Below, piece after piece: positions 9,054-21,167 of a stretch of DNA of 64,000 nt (the stretch's first letter is position 1; each line of letters begins with the position of its first letter). A model generated the notes under the pieces. The model was not told the origin of the DNA. It searched no databases and saw only the letters and a list, made by a program, of their open reading frames with translations. The stretch spans positions 1-64,000 of the forward strand of contig JAFAZX010000049.1 in the NCBI GenBank assembly GCA_019239425.1, read 5' to 3'. The position numbers and the translations under genes were made by a program. Origin of the DNA: Acidobacteriota bacterium. Lineage in GTDB: Bacteria > Acidobacteriota > Blastocatellia > Pyrinomonadales > Pyrinomonadaceae.

Positions 9054-10172
9054 ATGAAACTTCTCCGCGAACTCTTGTTCCCCGTCATCGCCGTGCTGGT
9101 GGCGTTCGTCGTGGGCGGCGTCATCGTGTGGGTCATCGGCGACAACCCGTTCGAGGTCTACGGGCTGCTGCTGGGGAGCGCGCTGACGTGGCCGGACGGC
9201 ATCGGCTACACGCTCTTCTACGCGACGCCGCTCATCTTCACGGGGCTGGCGGTGGCCGTCGCCTTCCGCTGCGGCCTCCTGAACATCGGCGCCGAGGGGC
9301 AGCTGTACGCCGCCGCGTTCGCGTGCGCGTGGGTCTCCATCAAACTCGGCGGGACGGTCATCAAGGGCTTCGACGGCAGCCCCATCGCCTACGGCTGGGC
9401 GAGCCTGCCGGCCGTGCTTCTCGTCCCGCTCGCGCTGGCGGCGGCGATGGTCGTGGGCGGGGCGTGGGGCGCGGTGCCGGGCTGGCTCAAGGCGCGTTTC
9501 GGGGCGCACGAGGTCATCACGACCATCATGATGAACTTCATCGCCGTCTCGCTCGTCAGCTACTTCACGCAGTACTACTACAAGGCGCCCGGCGACCCCA
9601 TCATGGAGAGCGTGCCCATCGGCGAGTCGGCGCACATCGCGCGCCTCGGCTCGTTCGTGCCCGGCCTCCCCGAAAGGCTGCCGCTGAACGTCGCGTTCCT
9701 GCTCGCCATCCTGGCGTGCGTGCTCGTCTACGTCTTCCTGTGGCGGACGAAGTGGGGCTACGAGATACGCGCGACGGGCGCGAACCCCTCGGCGGCGGAG
9801 TACGGCGGCATCAACGTGCGCAAGCAGATCATCCTGGCGATGGCCGTCTCGGGCGCGCTCGCGGGGATGGTCGGCATCAACGAGGTGCTCGGCTACCGCT
9901 ACCGCTACTACCACGAGTTCTCGGCCAGCTACGGGTTCACCGGCATCGCCGTGGCGCTGCTCGGGCGCAACCACCCGGTCGGCGTCTTCCTCGCGGCGAT
10001 TCTGTTCGGCATGCTCATCCGCGGCGGCATCTTCGTCGACGCCTTCTCCCAGCACGTCACGAAAGACCTGGTCGAAGTCCTACAGGCCATCGTCATCCTC
10101 TTCGTCGCCGCCGAGGCCCTCTTCCGCGGCCCGTTCAGCCGCTTCGGCCTGTTGAAGCGTTCGAAGGTTTAA
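9054..10172 (+). CDS. Nucleoside ABC importer permease 1
   Basis: A 372-residue inner-membrane permease of the BMP/RbsC-like family, corresponding to NupP/YufP. Several hydrophobic segments are visible, with the family motif GLLNIGAEGQ near residue 80, AHEVITTIMMNFIA near 155-170 and GANPSAAEYGGIN near 240. The ATG at 9054 lies just after the family D hairpin; the frame extends upstream only through the repeat. With the ATPase and the second permease it forms the membrane part of the importer. Confidence 0.94.
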   Translation: MKLLRELLFPVIAVLVAFVVGGVIVWVIGDNPFEVYGLLLGSALTWPDGIGYTLFYATPLIFTGLAVAVAFRCGLLNIGAEGQLYAAAFACAWVSIKLGGTVIKGFDGSPIAYGWASLPAVLLVPLALAAAMVVGGAWGAVPGWLKARFGAHEVITTIMMNFIAVSLVSYFTQYYYKAPGDPIMESVPIGESAHIARLGSFVPGLPERLPLNVAFLLAILACVLVYVFLWRTKWGYEIRATGANPSAAEYGGINVRKQIILAMAVSGALAGMVGINEVLGYRYRYYHEFSASYGFTGIAVALLGRNHPVGVFLAAILFGMLIRGGIFVDAFSQHVTKDLVEVLQAIVILFVAAEALFRGPFSRFGLLKRSKV

Positions 10173-10181
10173 AGGAGCGTT

Positions 10182-10288
10182 CAGCACTCAGCTTTCAGCT
10201 TTCAGCCGGACGAGGGTTGCGGTTTGGAGTCGGGTTATTTCTACCGAGCACGGATTGGCTGAGAGCTGAAAGCTGACCGCTGACAGCT
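10182..10288. repeat. Hairpin element, family E (no. 6)
   Basis: Left arm 10182-10206 (units CAGCACT, CAGCTTT, CAGCTTT) and right arm 10257-10288 (units GCTGAGA, GCTGAAA, GCTGACC, GCTGACA), period 7, loop about 50 bases. It fills the gap between the two permease genes and ends about four bases before the second start. Confidence 0.85.
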
Positions 10289-10292
10289 AACT

Positions 10293-11177
10293 ATGAGCGA
10301 CATATTCAACGTCGGGCTTCTCCTGTCGGCGCTGCGCCTGGCGACGCCGCTGCTTTTGGCGGCGCTCGGCGGGCTCTTCTCGGAGCGCGCGGGCGTCATC
10401 AACATCGCGCTCGAAGGCCTGATGCTGGCGGGCGCGTTCACGGCCGCGTCGGTGACGTGGTACGCGGGCAGCCCCTGGGTCGGGCTCGTCTCGGCGGTGC
10501 TGGCGGGGGCTTTGATCGCGGCCGTCCACGCCGTCGCGTGCATCCGCTACCGCGCCGACCAGGTCGTCTCGGGCACGGCCATCAACATCCTCCTGACGGG
10601 CGTGCCCGCACTCTTGAGCGGCGCCTTCTTCCTCTCCTCGGGCTCGACGCCGCAGGTGCCGCAGGAGAATTTGATTCCCTGGACGCCCATCGTCATCGCC
10701 GGCCTGCTCGTGCCGCTGACCTACTACGTGCTCTACTACACGCCGTTCGGCCTGCGGCTGCGCGCCGTGGGCGAGAACCCCGAGGCGGCCGACGCCGCGG
10801 GCGTGAGCGTCAACCTGATGCGCTACGCGGCCGTGCTCATCTCGGGCGCGCTCGCCGGCATCGGCGGCGCGTACCTCTCCATCGGCCAGTCGTCGCTCTT
10901 CACGCGGAACATGAGCGCGGGCCGCGGCTTCATCGCGCTCGCCGCGCTCATCTTCGGCAAGTGGCGGCCCGTCCAGACGATGCTCGCCTGCCTGCTCTTC
11001 GGCTTCACCGAGGCCGTCGCCATCCAGCTCCAGGGCGTCCGCTTCGGCGGCGAGGAGATACCGACGCAGTTCGTCCAGATCATCCCCTACGTGCTGACCA
11101 TCGTCGTCCTCGCCGGCTTCATCGGCACCTCGCGCGCCCCGCGCGCCCTCGGCATCCCGTACCAGAAGGAGAAGTAG
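10293..11177 (+). CDS. Nucleoside ABC importer permease 2
   Basis: A 294-residue permease corresponding to NupQ/YufQ. The motif RAGVINIALEGLML near residue 33 is the counterpart of GLLNIGAEGQ in the first permease, followed by ADQVVSGTAINIL near 90 and GENPEAADAAGV near 160. About eight hydrophobic segments. The stop codon TAG is the first TAG of the next family C hairpin arm. Confidence 0.94.
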   Translation: MSDIFNVGLLLSALRLATPLLLAALGGLFSERAGVINIALEGLMLAGAFTAASVTWYAGSPWVGLVSAVLAGALIAAVHAVACIRYRADQVVSGTAINILLTGVPALLSGAFFLSSGSTPQVPQENLIPWTPIVIAGLLVPLTYYVLYYTPFGLRLRAVGENPEAADAAGVSVNLMRYAAVLISGALAGIGGAYLSIGQSSLFTRNMSAGRGFIALAALIFGKWRPVQTMLACLLFGFTEAVAIQLQGVRFGGEEIPTQFVQIIPYVLTIVVLAGFIGTSRAPRALGIPYQKEK

Positions 11178-11331
11178 GCGGTAGGCAGATGGCAGTGGGC
11201 AGTAGTAAAGTATTCACACGCGGAAAATCTGAAATCTGATTTTTACGGACATCATCGACGCCCGGCTGACGGCAGAGCAGCCATATCGCAGACAGCGAAC
11301 TGCCTACTGCCATCTGCCCACCGCCTACTGA
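11173..11331. repeat. Hairpin element, family C (no. 7)
   Basis: Arms 11173-11204 and 11300-11331. Both arms carry the variant unit GTAGGCGG in place of GTAGGCAG, so the change is shared between the arms. The loop of about 95 bases has no gene. The left arm gives the permease stop; the right arm ends three bases before the kinase-like gene start. Confidence 0.92.
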
Positions 11332-11334
11332 CCT

Positions 11335-13007
<1,673 letters not shown>

Positions 13008-13011
<4 letters not shown>

Positions 13012-13856
13012 CGCCACAGGAAGGCCAGCACCCCGAGACACTCTACGAGCGCGCCGAGCACGCCGCGCGCTTCATCCACGCGCGCGCGGGCGAGGAGGTG
13101 CGCGCGGCCCTCGTCCTGGGGAGCGGACTCGGCGCCTTCGCCGACGAGCTCGAAGACGCGCGGGCCATTCCCTATTCGGAGATTCCCGGCTTCGCCCGGC
13201 CCACGGTCGAGGGGCACGCCGGGCGTCTGGTCGTCGGGCGGGTCGGCGGCGCGACGGTCGCGGCGATGCAGGGGCGCTTCCACTTCTACGAGGGCTACAC
13301 GCTCGAAGAGGTGACGTTCCCCATCCGCACGCTCGGGCTGCTCGGCGCGAAGAGCCTCGTGCTGACGAACGCCGCGGGCGGCCTGAACAACTCCTACGAG
13401 CAGGGCGCGCTCATCCTCATCAGCGACCACCTGAACCTGATGGGCACGAACCCCTTGCTCGGCAGGAACGACGCGCGCTTCGGCCCGCGCTTCCCCGACA
13501 TGACCGAGGTCTACGACCGCGAGTACCAGGAGGCGGCCATCGCGGAGGCGCGCGCGATGGGGCTCGAGCTGAAGCGCGGCATCTACGCGGCCCTCTCCGG
13601 CCCCTCCTACGAGACGCCGGCGGAGATACGCATGCTGCGCCTGCTCGGCGCCGACGCCGTCGGCATGAGCACCGTCCCCGAGGCCATCGTCGCGCGCCAG
13701 ATGGGCCTGCGCGTCCTCGGCCTCTCCTGCATCACCAACATGGCGGCCGGCGTCCTCGACAAGCCCATCAACCACGAGGAGGTCATCGAGACCGGCGAGC
13801 GCGTCCGCGAGACCTTCGCGGAGTTGTTGAGGAGGGTGATTCCGAAGTTACAGTAG
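13008..13856 (+). CDS. punA: Purine-nucleoside phosphorylase (trimeric type)
   Basis: Splits inosine/guanosine with phosphate to the base and ribose 1-phosphate. The 282 residues match the trimeric PNP family: GSGLG at 38-42, VEGHAG with His70, QGRFHFYEGY at 88-97, TNAAGGL near 122 and GMSTVPEAI near 220. It starts with GTG overlapping the stop of the UbiB-like gene. Its TAG stop is supplied by the following family C element. It complements the pyrimidine phosphorylase 9 kb upstream. Confidence 0.95.
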
Positions 13857-13971
13857 GCGGTAGGCCGTAGGCAGATGGCAGTTGAAAGCGCCGCTGTCGG
13901 GGCGTTGGATTGACCGTCGGACTTTCAGGGCGCGGAGCGGACTGCCTACTGCCATCTGCCTACTGCCTACT
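13852..13971. repeat. Hairpin element, family C (no. 8)
   Basis: Arms 13852-13883 and 13941-13971; the left arm has the variants GTAGGCGG and GTAGGCCG, the right arm is the standard form. GCGGAGCG precedes the right arm as in elements 3 and 9. It lies between the PNP stop, which it supplies, and the uridine kinase gene. Confidence 0.92.
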
Positions 13972-13994
13972 GAAGAGCGGAGCGGAGCGAAGCG

Positions 13995-14666
13995 ATGATC
14001 ATAGGCATCTGCGGCGGGACGGGGTCGGGGAAGACGACGGTCGCGAACCGGATTTTGGAGTCGGTGAGCAAGGACGAGGTCGTCTTCCTGCAGCAGGACT
14101 CTTACTACCGCAACCTCGACCAGCTCCCGCTCGACTACCGCAAGGTCGTCAACTTCGACCACCCGGACGCCATCGACAACGACCTCCTCATCAGCCACCT
14201 GCGCGCGCTCAAACAGGGGCAGGCCGTCGAGTTGCCGCTCTACGACTTCAGGACGCACTCGCGCCGCGAGGAGACCTTGCACGTCGAGCCGCAGCCGATC
14301 ATCATCATCGAGGGCATCCTCATCTTCGCCGAGAAGCGCCTGCTCGAAGAGATGGACATCAAGGTCTACGTCGACACGCCCGACGACATCCGCTTCATCC
14401 GCCGGCTGCGCCGCGACGTGGCCGAGCGCGGCCGCACCGTCGAGTCGGTCATCGAGCAGTACCTCGCCACCGTCCGGCCCATGCACATGCAGTTCGTCGA
14501 GCCTTCGAAGCGCTGCGCCGACGTCATCATCCCCGAGGGCGGGCACAACCTTGTCAGCATCAGCCTCATCTCGGGGCGCATCCGCGAAAGGCTCGCCGAC
14601 GCGAGGGCCGAGCGCGCCGAGGCCGCCGCGGTCGGCGTGGGCCTGCGCGTCGAGCAGGGAGGTTAA
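13995..14666 (+). CDS. udk: Uridine kinase
   Basis: Phosphorylates uridine and cytidine to the monophosphates. The P-loop GGTGSGKT is at residues 7-14; the bound-nucleoside region includes QQDSYYRNLDQLPLDYR, and NFDHPDAIDN follows near residue 55, as in known uridine kinases. The 223 residues are slightly longer than usual because of an Ala/Arg-rich tail. Cytidine deaminase follows immediately, with its GTG start directly after the stop. Confidence 0.95.
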   Translation: MIIGICGGTGSGKTTVANRILESVSKDEVVFLQQDSYYRNLDQLPLDYRKVVNFDHPDAIDNDLLISHLRALKQGQAVELPLYDFRTHSRREETLHVEPQPIIIIEGILIFAEKRLLEEMDIKVYVDTPDDIRFIRRLRRDVAERGRTVESVIEQYLATVRPMHMQFVEPSKRCADVIIPEGGHNLVSISLISGRIRERLADARAERAEAAAVGVGLRVEQGG

Positions 14667-15086
14667 GTGAGTAAGGACGATTTACAAGAGATCATCAAAC
14701 TCGCCACCGACGCGCGGCAGTGCGCGCTGGCGCGCTACTCGAACTTCTGCGTCGGCGCGGCGCTCGAAGCCGAGGGCGGGGTCTACACCGGCTGCAACGT
14801 CGAGAGCGCGGCCTACGAGCAGACCATCTGCGCCGAGCGCGTCGCCATCTGGAAGGCTCTGTCGGAGGGGGAGCGAAAGTTCAAACGGCTCTGCGTCGTC
14901 GTGGACACAGAGCGCCTGACGCCGCCGTGCGGCGCGTGCCGCCAGGTCATCTGGGAGTTCTGCGGCGACATCCCCGTCGTGCTCGCCAACCTGCGCGGCG
15001 ACACCGAGACGTTCCAGATGAAGGAGCTGCTCCCGCACCCCTTCGACGCGGGCTTCCTCGAAGAGACCGGCGCCGAGCAGAAGTGA
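14667..15086 (+). CDS. cdd: Cytidine deaminase
   Basis: Deaminates cytidine to uridine. A zinc enzyme of 139 residues; the catalytic motif TICAERVA gives Cys55 and Glu57, and PPCGAC gives Cys88 and Cys91. Start GTG at 14667, directly after the udk stop, with GGGAGG nine bases upstream. Together with the importer, pdp, punA and udk it makes a nearly complete nucleoside salvage set. Confidence 0.96.
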   Translation: MSKDDLQEIIKLATDARQCALARYSNFCVGAALEAEGGVYTGCNVESAAYEQTICAERVAIWKALSEGERKFKRLCVVVDTERLTPPCGACRQVIWEFCGDIPVVLANLRGDTETFQMKELLPHPFDAGFLEETGAEQK

Positions 15087-15101
15087 GCGGCGGGTGTCGT
15101 G

Positions 15102-15512
15102 ATGCGATTCGGCGTTCTCCTCCTGACGCTCGCGCTGGCGGCCGGGGCCGCCGCGCGGCAGAAGAGCAAGTGGGTGCGCGTCTACACCTTCGACGACTCC
15201 GTCATCGAGATGGAGGAGATACAGCTCTCGTTCGGCAACTTCGGGCGCGTGAGATTCCGCACGGTCTTCCGCAAGCCGCGGCCGCTGCCCGGCAAGCCGG
15301 ACGTTAATTACAAGACGCTCGTCGAGGACCTGGAGATACAGTGCAAGGAGCGCGAGTACCGCCTGTCCGAAGCGCTCTACCTCGACGAGAAAGGCAGGGC
15401 CGTCCACTCCTACAGGGCCAGGGGGGACGAGGAATGGGAGGAGGTGCGGACGCACATGATGCTGAAGCTCCTCGACCCCGCCTGCCGCATGATCGAGAAG
15501 AAGAAAATTTAA
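15102..15512 (+). CDS. Secreted protein of unknown function (136 aa)
   Basis: A signal peptide (MRFGVLLLTLALAAGAAA) is followed by a 115-residue domain with WVRVYTFDDSVIEME and two cysteines, in LEIQCKE and DPACRM. The layout (Trp-rich start, aspartate-serine strand, two cysteines that could form a disulfide) resembles surface-adhesin E-like small domains, but this is a weak comparison. The ATG at 15102 is preferred to the GTG three bases before. It lies between cdd and the exported amidohydrolase, about ten bases from each. Confidence 0.75.
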   Translation: MRFGVLLLTLALAAGAAARQKSKWVRVYTFDDSVIEMEEIQLSFGNFGRVRFRTVFRKPRPLPGKPDVNYKTLVEDLEIQCKEREYRLSEALYLDEKGRAVHSYRARGDEEWEEVRTHMMLKLLDPACRMIEKKKI

Positions 15513-15521
15513 ACCCCTGAC

Positions 15522-17060
<1,539 letters not shown>

Positions 17061-17061
<1 letters not shown>

Positions 17062-17089
17062 TGAACCGCGCAACGCGAGGGGGCATAAT
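17061..17089 (+). promoter_or_regulatory. Sigma70-type promoter before the TonB-like gene
   Basis: TTGAAC at 17061-17066 and CATAAT at 17084-17089 are separated by 17 bases. The start would be near 17096, giving a leader of about 65 bases before the GTG at 17160. The -35 box directly abuts the right arm of hairpin no. 9. Confidence 0.5.
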
Positions 17090-17159
17090 GGGCACCTAAA
17101 TCGTTGTGTGGTAACGGGCGAGCGTGTTGCTCGCTTTTGAATTTACGGAGTTATTTGTA

Positions 17160-18428
17160 GTGAATTCATCTCTGCCCTTAAACCCCCTGCGCGTTTTCGC
17201 CGGCATCGTAATCGTTCTGTCTCTTAGCCTCGCCGTCTCCCCCTTCGCTCAAGCACAGACCCAACCGCCCGCGCCCGAGGCGCAGGTCACGACCCAGGCC
17301 GCCGACGCGCGGCCCACGCCGCCGCCCGACCCGGCCGCCGCCGAGGCCGAGGCCACGCAGAAGCGCCTCAACCGCGCGCGCGCGCTCGCGGCCATCGGCA
17401 AACTCGCCGCCGCCGCCGCCGAGCTCGAGAGCGTGCGCTCCACCTCGAAGGACGAGTCGGTGCGCGACGTGGCGCGGCTGCTCCTGATGGCGATCTTGGT
17501 CGAGATGCCCGACTACCAGCGCGCGGCCGACTTGCTGGAAGACGCCTTCAAGTCGCGCCAAGCGAACCAGGCCGGCGACGCCGCCACGCAGTTCTACTTC
17601 GCGCTCGCCGGGCAGACGGTCAACGCCGTCCGCACGCACCTCGAACGCTACCGCTCCTTCGGCATCAACGTCGCGGACGCCTCGGAACTCGCGCCCGACG
17701 CCGCGGGCGACGTGAATCAGTTGCGCGGCCTGCTCGAACGCGTGGTCGAGCAGGCGCGGGCTCTGCACGCGGAGCAGTTGAAGGGCGGCACGGACGGCTC
17801 GCGCGGGCTGGACGCGGCGGCGCTGCTCGAAGACGCGGCCACGGTGCGCATGCGCATCGCGCGCCACGACCAGGATCGCGCGCGCTGGCAGTCGGAAGTC
17901 TCCGAGGCGCGCCAGCACCTCTTCTCCTCCGAGACGCGCATCGCCAGCATCAGCGAGATTCCGGCCGCGCGCCCCGCGCCCCCGCCGACCGTGACGGCTT
18001 CGAAGTCTTCCGCGCCCGCCGCCGCGCCGAACGCGAACGCGAAGAAGGCGGCGCCGCCGCCCGCCGCGACTCAGCCGATGAAGGCGGCTCCGTCGAACGC
18101 GGCTCCGGCGGGCGCGACTCAGCCGGCCGCGCCCGCCGGGGCGGGCAACGCGCCCGTGTCCGTCGGCTCGCTCATGACGAAGGCCAAGTCGCGGGTCGCG
18201 CCCTCCTACCCGACGCTCGCGCGCACGGCCCGCGTCGCCGGCAACGTGACGGTCTTCCTCATCGTCGGCGAGAAGGGCGAGGTCGAGTCCGTGATGCGCG
18301 CCGAAGGGCCGCAGCAGCTACAGCCGGCCGCCATCGAGGCCGCCCGCCGCTGGAAGTTCAACCCCACGCAGATCGACGGCCTGCCCGTCCGCGTCAGCGG
18401 CTACCTGACGTTCAACTTCACGCTGTAG
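17160..18428 (+). CDS. TonB C-terminal domain protein
   Basis: A 422-residue protein with an N-terminal hydrophobic signal/anchor (VFAGIVIVLSLSLAVSPFAQA), a helical middle part (about 60-270) that looks like tetratricopeptide-type helices, an Ala/Pro/Lys-rich linker (about 270-335) and a TonB C-terminal domain at the end (VAPSYPTLARTARVAGNVTV, then AIEAARRWKF). The GTG at 17160 is preferred because ACGGAG lies ten bases upstream; the frame opens further upstream without a signal. TonB domains carry energy to outer-membrane receptors, but no ExbB/ExbD or receptor is nearby. Many acidobacterial proteins use this domain in other settings. Confidence 0.82.
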   Translation: MNSSLPLNPLRVFAGIVIVLSLSLAVSPFAQAQTQPPAPEAQVTTQAADARPTPPPDPAAAEAEATQKRLNRARALAAIGKLAAAAAELESVRSTSKDESVRDVARLLLMAILVEMPDYQRAADLLEDAFKSRQANQAGDAATQFYFALAGQTVNAVRTHLERYRSFGINVADASELAPDAAGDVNQLRGLLERVVEQARALHAEQLKGGTDGSRGLDAAALLEDAATVRMRIARHDQDRARWQSEVSEARQHLFSSETRIASISEIPAARPAPPPTVTASKSSAPAAAPNANAKKAAPPPAATQPMKAAPSNAAPAGATQPAAPAGAGNAPVSVGSLMTKAKSRVAPSYPTLARTARVAGNVTVFLIVGEKGEVESVMRAEGPQQLQPAAIEAARRWKFNPTQIDGLPVRVSGYLTFNFTL

Positions 18429-18430
18429 GA

Positions 18431-18498
18431 AAGTAGGCAGTAGGTAGTTGAGGACTTGTTTGCCTTAACTGCCTACTGCCTACTGCCTGCTGCCTGCC
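18431..18498. repeat. Hairpin element, family C (no. 10)
   Basis: Short-loop copy, arms 18431-18449 and 18466-18498, between the convergent TonB-like and MFS genes. The right arm is longer and also encodes the end of the MFS protein (residues GSRQ and stop) on the minus strand. It may act as a two-way terminator. Confidence 0.9.
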
Positions 18499-19895
18499 TC
18501 TTTCCCCGCCTCGCGGATGGCGCGGGCGGTGTCCGTGAAGGCGAGCAGGATGAGGCCGGAGACGAAGAAGACGATGAGCGAGAGGAGCGCGTAGCGGAAC
18601 GAGCCCGTGTGCGCGACGACGATGCTGAAGACGAGCGGCCCCATCCACGACGTGCCGCGCTCCGAGACCTCGTAGATGCCGAAGAAGGAGGCCTCGCTCC
18701 CGGCCGGGATCATCTGCGAGAAGAGCGAGCGCGAGAGCGCCTGCGACCCGCCGAGCACGACCGCGATCACGGCCGCCAGCCCCCACGCCTGCGCCTTCGT
18801 GTGGAAGAGCGAGAAGGCGTAGACGACGAGCCCCGCCCAGATCACGAGCGAGACGATGATCGCCTGCTTCGTCCCGAGCCAGCGCGCGATGCGCTCGAAG
18901 AGCAGCGCCCCTCCGATGCCCATGAACTGCACGAAGAGGAAGATGCTGAGGACGAAGGTCGGCGCCTCCGGGTTGTCGAGCCCGCCCTCGAACAGCTCGG
19001 CGGCGATGAAGACCGAGGCCGAGCCGATGACCGTCTGGATGCCGTCGTTGTAGAGCAGGTAAGCGACGAGGAACTTGAGCGTGTGCGGCAGCCGCTTCAA
19101 CTCCCGGAACGTCTCGGAGAGCTGCGCGAAGCCGGCCGTCAAATAGCTCTTGCCCGGCGGCAACTGCTTCCTCATCTCTCTCTCTCGCAACCGCCGGAAG
19201 GAGAAGAAGGCGAAGACGCCCCACCAAACCCCTGCCGACAGGAGCGAGAGCCGCACGGCGAGCCCGCGCGCCGCGCCTTCGGTGTAGCCGTAGGGCGCGA
19301 GCAGCTTCGGCGCGACGGCGACCATCAGGAAGTTGAGCGCGAGCAGGAGCCCGCCGCCGAGGTAGCCGAGCGCGAAGCCTCGACTCGACACGGCGTCGCG
19401 CTTCTCTTCGGTCGCGATCTCGGGCAGGAAGGAGTTGTAGAGGACGATGGCCCCGCCGAAGCAGAGGTTGGCGACGACGAAGAGGACGCCGCCCATAAGG
19501 TAGAGCTTCCCCGTCACGAAGAAGAGCAGGCACGTGGCCGCGACGCCCGTGTAGCAGAAGGCGGCCATCAGACGCTTCTTCAAATTCGAGTAGTCGGCGA
19601 TGGCCCCGACGATGGGCAGCAGGAGCACCTGCGAGCCGACGGCGACGGCGACGAAGAGCTGATAGAAGGACTGCGCCGTCACCGCGCCGAGCGGCCCGAG
19701 GTCGAGCACGACGCCCGTCTTGCCGACGTGGGCCTGCGCGAGCGAGATGAGGTAGGGGCCGAGCAGCGCGCCGACGACCGTCGTGTAGAAGGCCGAGTTG
19801 GCCCAGTCGTAGAGCATCCAGCCGAATATCTCACGGGGGTCGTTGACGGGCTGCCCGTCCGTCCCGAGTTCGGCGGCGGTTGGTGTGTGGGTCAA
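18480..19895 (-). CDS. MFS transporter, UMF1-like
   Basis: A 471-residue major facilitator protein with about twelve transmembrane segments. It opens with MLYDWANSAFYTTVVGA near residue 27, the mark of the UMF1 (unknown major facilitator/VtpC-like) family. The start is a TTG overlapping the stop of the upstream metalloenzyme gene (TTGA); no ATG gives the complete N-terminus. The C-terminal residues and stop lie inside a family C arm. The substrate is unknown. Confidence 0.85.
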   Translation of the reverse strand: MTHTPTAAELGTDGQPVNDPREIFGWMLYDWANSAFYTTVVGALLGPYLISLAQAHVGKTGVVLDLGPLGAVTAQSFYQLFVAVAVGSQVLLLPIVGAIADYSNLKKRLMAAFCYTGVAATCLLFFVTGKLYLMGGVLFVVANLCFGGAIVLYNSFLPEIATEEKRDAVSSRGFALGYLGGGLLLALNFLMVAVAPKLLAPYGYTEGAARGLAVRLSLLSAGVWWGVFAFFSFRRLREREMRKQLPPGKSYLTAGFAQLSETFRELKRLPHTLKFLVAYLLYNDGIQTVIGSASVFIAAELFEGGLDNPEAPTFVLSIFLFVQFMGIGGALLFERIARWLGTKQAIIVSLVIWAGLVVYAFSLFHTKAQAWGLAAVIAVVLGGSQALSRSLFSQMIPAGSEASFFGIYEVSERGTSWMGPLVFSIVVAHTGSFRYALLSLIVFFVSGLILLAFTDTARAIREAGKEAGSRQ

Positions 19896-20806
19896 TTCGC
19901 GGCGACCTCTTCCTTCAGGATTTCCAAGATCGTGGGTGTGATGTCGGCGAGCGTGCGGACGCGTCCGACGACCTTCTCTCTGCCCCGGCCCCACGCGAGC
20001 GTCGGCACCTGGTTGAGCGTGTGGTTGCGCGTCGAGAGGTCTTCGACGTTGCCGTGGTCGCTCGTGAGCAGGACGGTCGTGCGCCCGAGGTCTAAGAGCG
20101 AGAGGGTCGCGCGGACGAAGCGCGCCAGCCCCCCGAGGATGTCGAGCGCGGCCGCTTCGTCCTGGTCGTGGCCGGCGCGGTCTGCGACGAAGTGTTCGTA
20201 GAGAGTGAAGCGGTGCTCGCCGGCGAGCCGCGCGAGAACGGCGGCGGCCTCTTCGGGCGCGCGTTCGGGAACATCGAGGCCACGCTTGAGGAGGTCTCGG
20301 TTGGTGAAGTCGTGGAAGACAGCGCGCCCCTCCTTCAAGTCTTCGAACGTGCGAAACGGTAGCCCGGCGGCCTCGACGGCGACCGTGGTGGCCGCGACCC
20401 AGCGCGGGCGCTTGGCGAAGAACTGCGGGTGGTAGGCGTTGACGAAAACGTCGGGGCCGTGGCCGAGCTTCTGCAGTTGCAGGAACAGCGAGTGCTCGCG
20501 CAGCACCTCGCGCATGCGCTCGTTCGGGAAACCCTGCTTGTGGTGGCCGAGCAGTCGGGGGATGTTGACGCCCGTCAGGATGGTCGTCTGGCCCGAGGCG
20601 CTCTGCGGCCGCCCCTCGACGCCGAGCCGCGCGTCCGTGCGCGCGAGCAGGCCGCCGAAAGGAAGACTCGGCTCCTCGTCCTCGAAGACGGCGAGCGGCG
20701 CGGCCCGCGCGCCGAGCACGTCGAGCGGGTTGTGACGCCCCCGCACGCCTACGCCGAGGCCGTCCACGAAGATGAGCAGAACCGGCATCAGTTGGATAAG
20801 TAGCAT
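19892..20806 (-). CDS. iPGM/alkaline-phosphatase superfamily metalloenzyme
   Basis: A 304-residue protein of the superfamily that includes cofactor-independent phosphoglycerate mutase and alkaline phosphatase. Asp15 (IFVDGLG) is the first metal ligand; QSASGQTT at 68-75 holds the nucleophile; TSDHGNVEDLSTRNHTLNQVP near 250-270 supplies the other metal-binding Asp and His residues. At 304 residues it is much shorter than iPGM (about 510) and lacks the phosphotransfer insert, so it is more likely a phosphatase or related hydrolase than a mutase. ATG at 20788 is an equally good start. The following MFS gene is translationally coupled. Confidence 0.8.
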   Translation of the reverse strand: MLLIQLMPVLLIFVDGLGVGVRGRHNPLDVLGARAAPLAVFEDEEPSLPFGGLLARTDARLGVEGRPQSASGQTTILTGVNIPRLLGHHKQGFPNERMREVLREHSLFLQLQKLGHGPDVFVNAYHPQFFAKRPRWVAATTVAVEAAGLPFRTFEDLKEGRAVFHDFTNRDLLKRGLDVPERAPEEAAAVLARLAGEHRFTLYEHFVADRAGHDQDEAAALDILGGLARFVRATLSLLDLGRTTVLLTSDHGNVEDLSTRNHTLNQVPTLAWGRGREKVVGRVRTLADITPTILEILKEEVAAN

Positions 20807-20830
20807 TTGAGATTTGAAATATCAAACAGA

Positions 20831-21067
20831 AGTGGGCGGTAGGCAGATGGCAGTTGGCAGTTCGGGCGGCGGACGGGCTTGCTATCATTCAAAGGTGCGT
20901 GTGGCCGGGAGAGATTTCACCACAGAGACACAGAGGCTCAGCCCATTGAGATATTCGGCTCCAAGCTGTGTCTCTGTGGTGAAATTAACTTCTGCTATTC
21001 GGCCCGACCATCAGTAACGACAACTGCCATCTGCCATCTGCCATCTGCCATCTGCCTACTGCCTACT
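20831..21067. repeat. Hairpin element, family C, with nested element (no. 11, outer)
   Basis: The outer arms are 20831-20862 and 21022-21067. The right arm contains four successive ATCTGCC units where the left has one, so unit number has changed in one arm. Its loop contains a complete family A element (20914-20987). It lies in the 361-base space between the divergent metalloenzyme and protease genes, which holds no other feature I can see. Confidence 0.88.
20914..20987. repeat. Hairpin element, family A, nested inside no. 11
   Basis: Arms 20914-20942 and 20963-20987 on the 8-base unit CACAGAGA, with a loop of about 20 bases. It sits within the loop of the family C element around it, which shows that the elements can insert into, or form within, one another. 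Confidence 0.88.
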
Positions 21068-21167
21068 TTCCTCTTTGAACTCAAACGCCCGATGCACGTA
21101 TATTCACTGCACGTTTGAAAGCTGCACGTTCATCCCGTTCATTTTCGTCCAAAGCTTCGGAGGTCGA

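Noticed and set aside
19892..20806. True cofactor-independent phosphoglycerate mutase (gpmI)
   Set aside because: Only 304 residues against about 510 and without the phosphotransfer insert, so I keep only the superfamily call.
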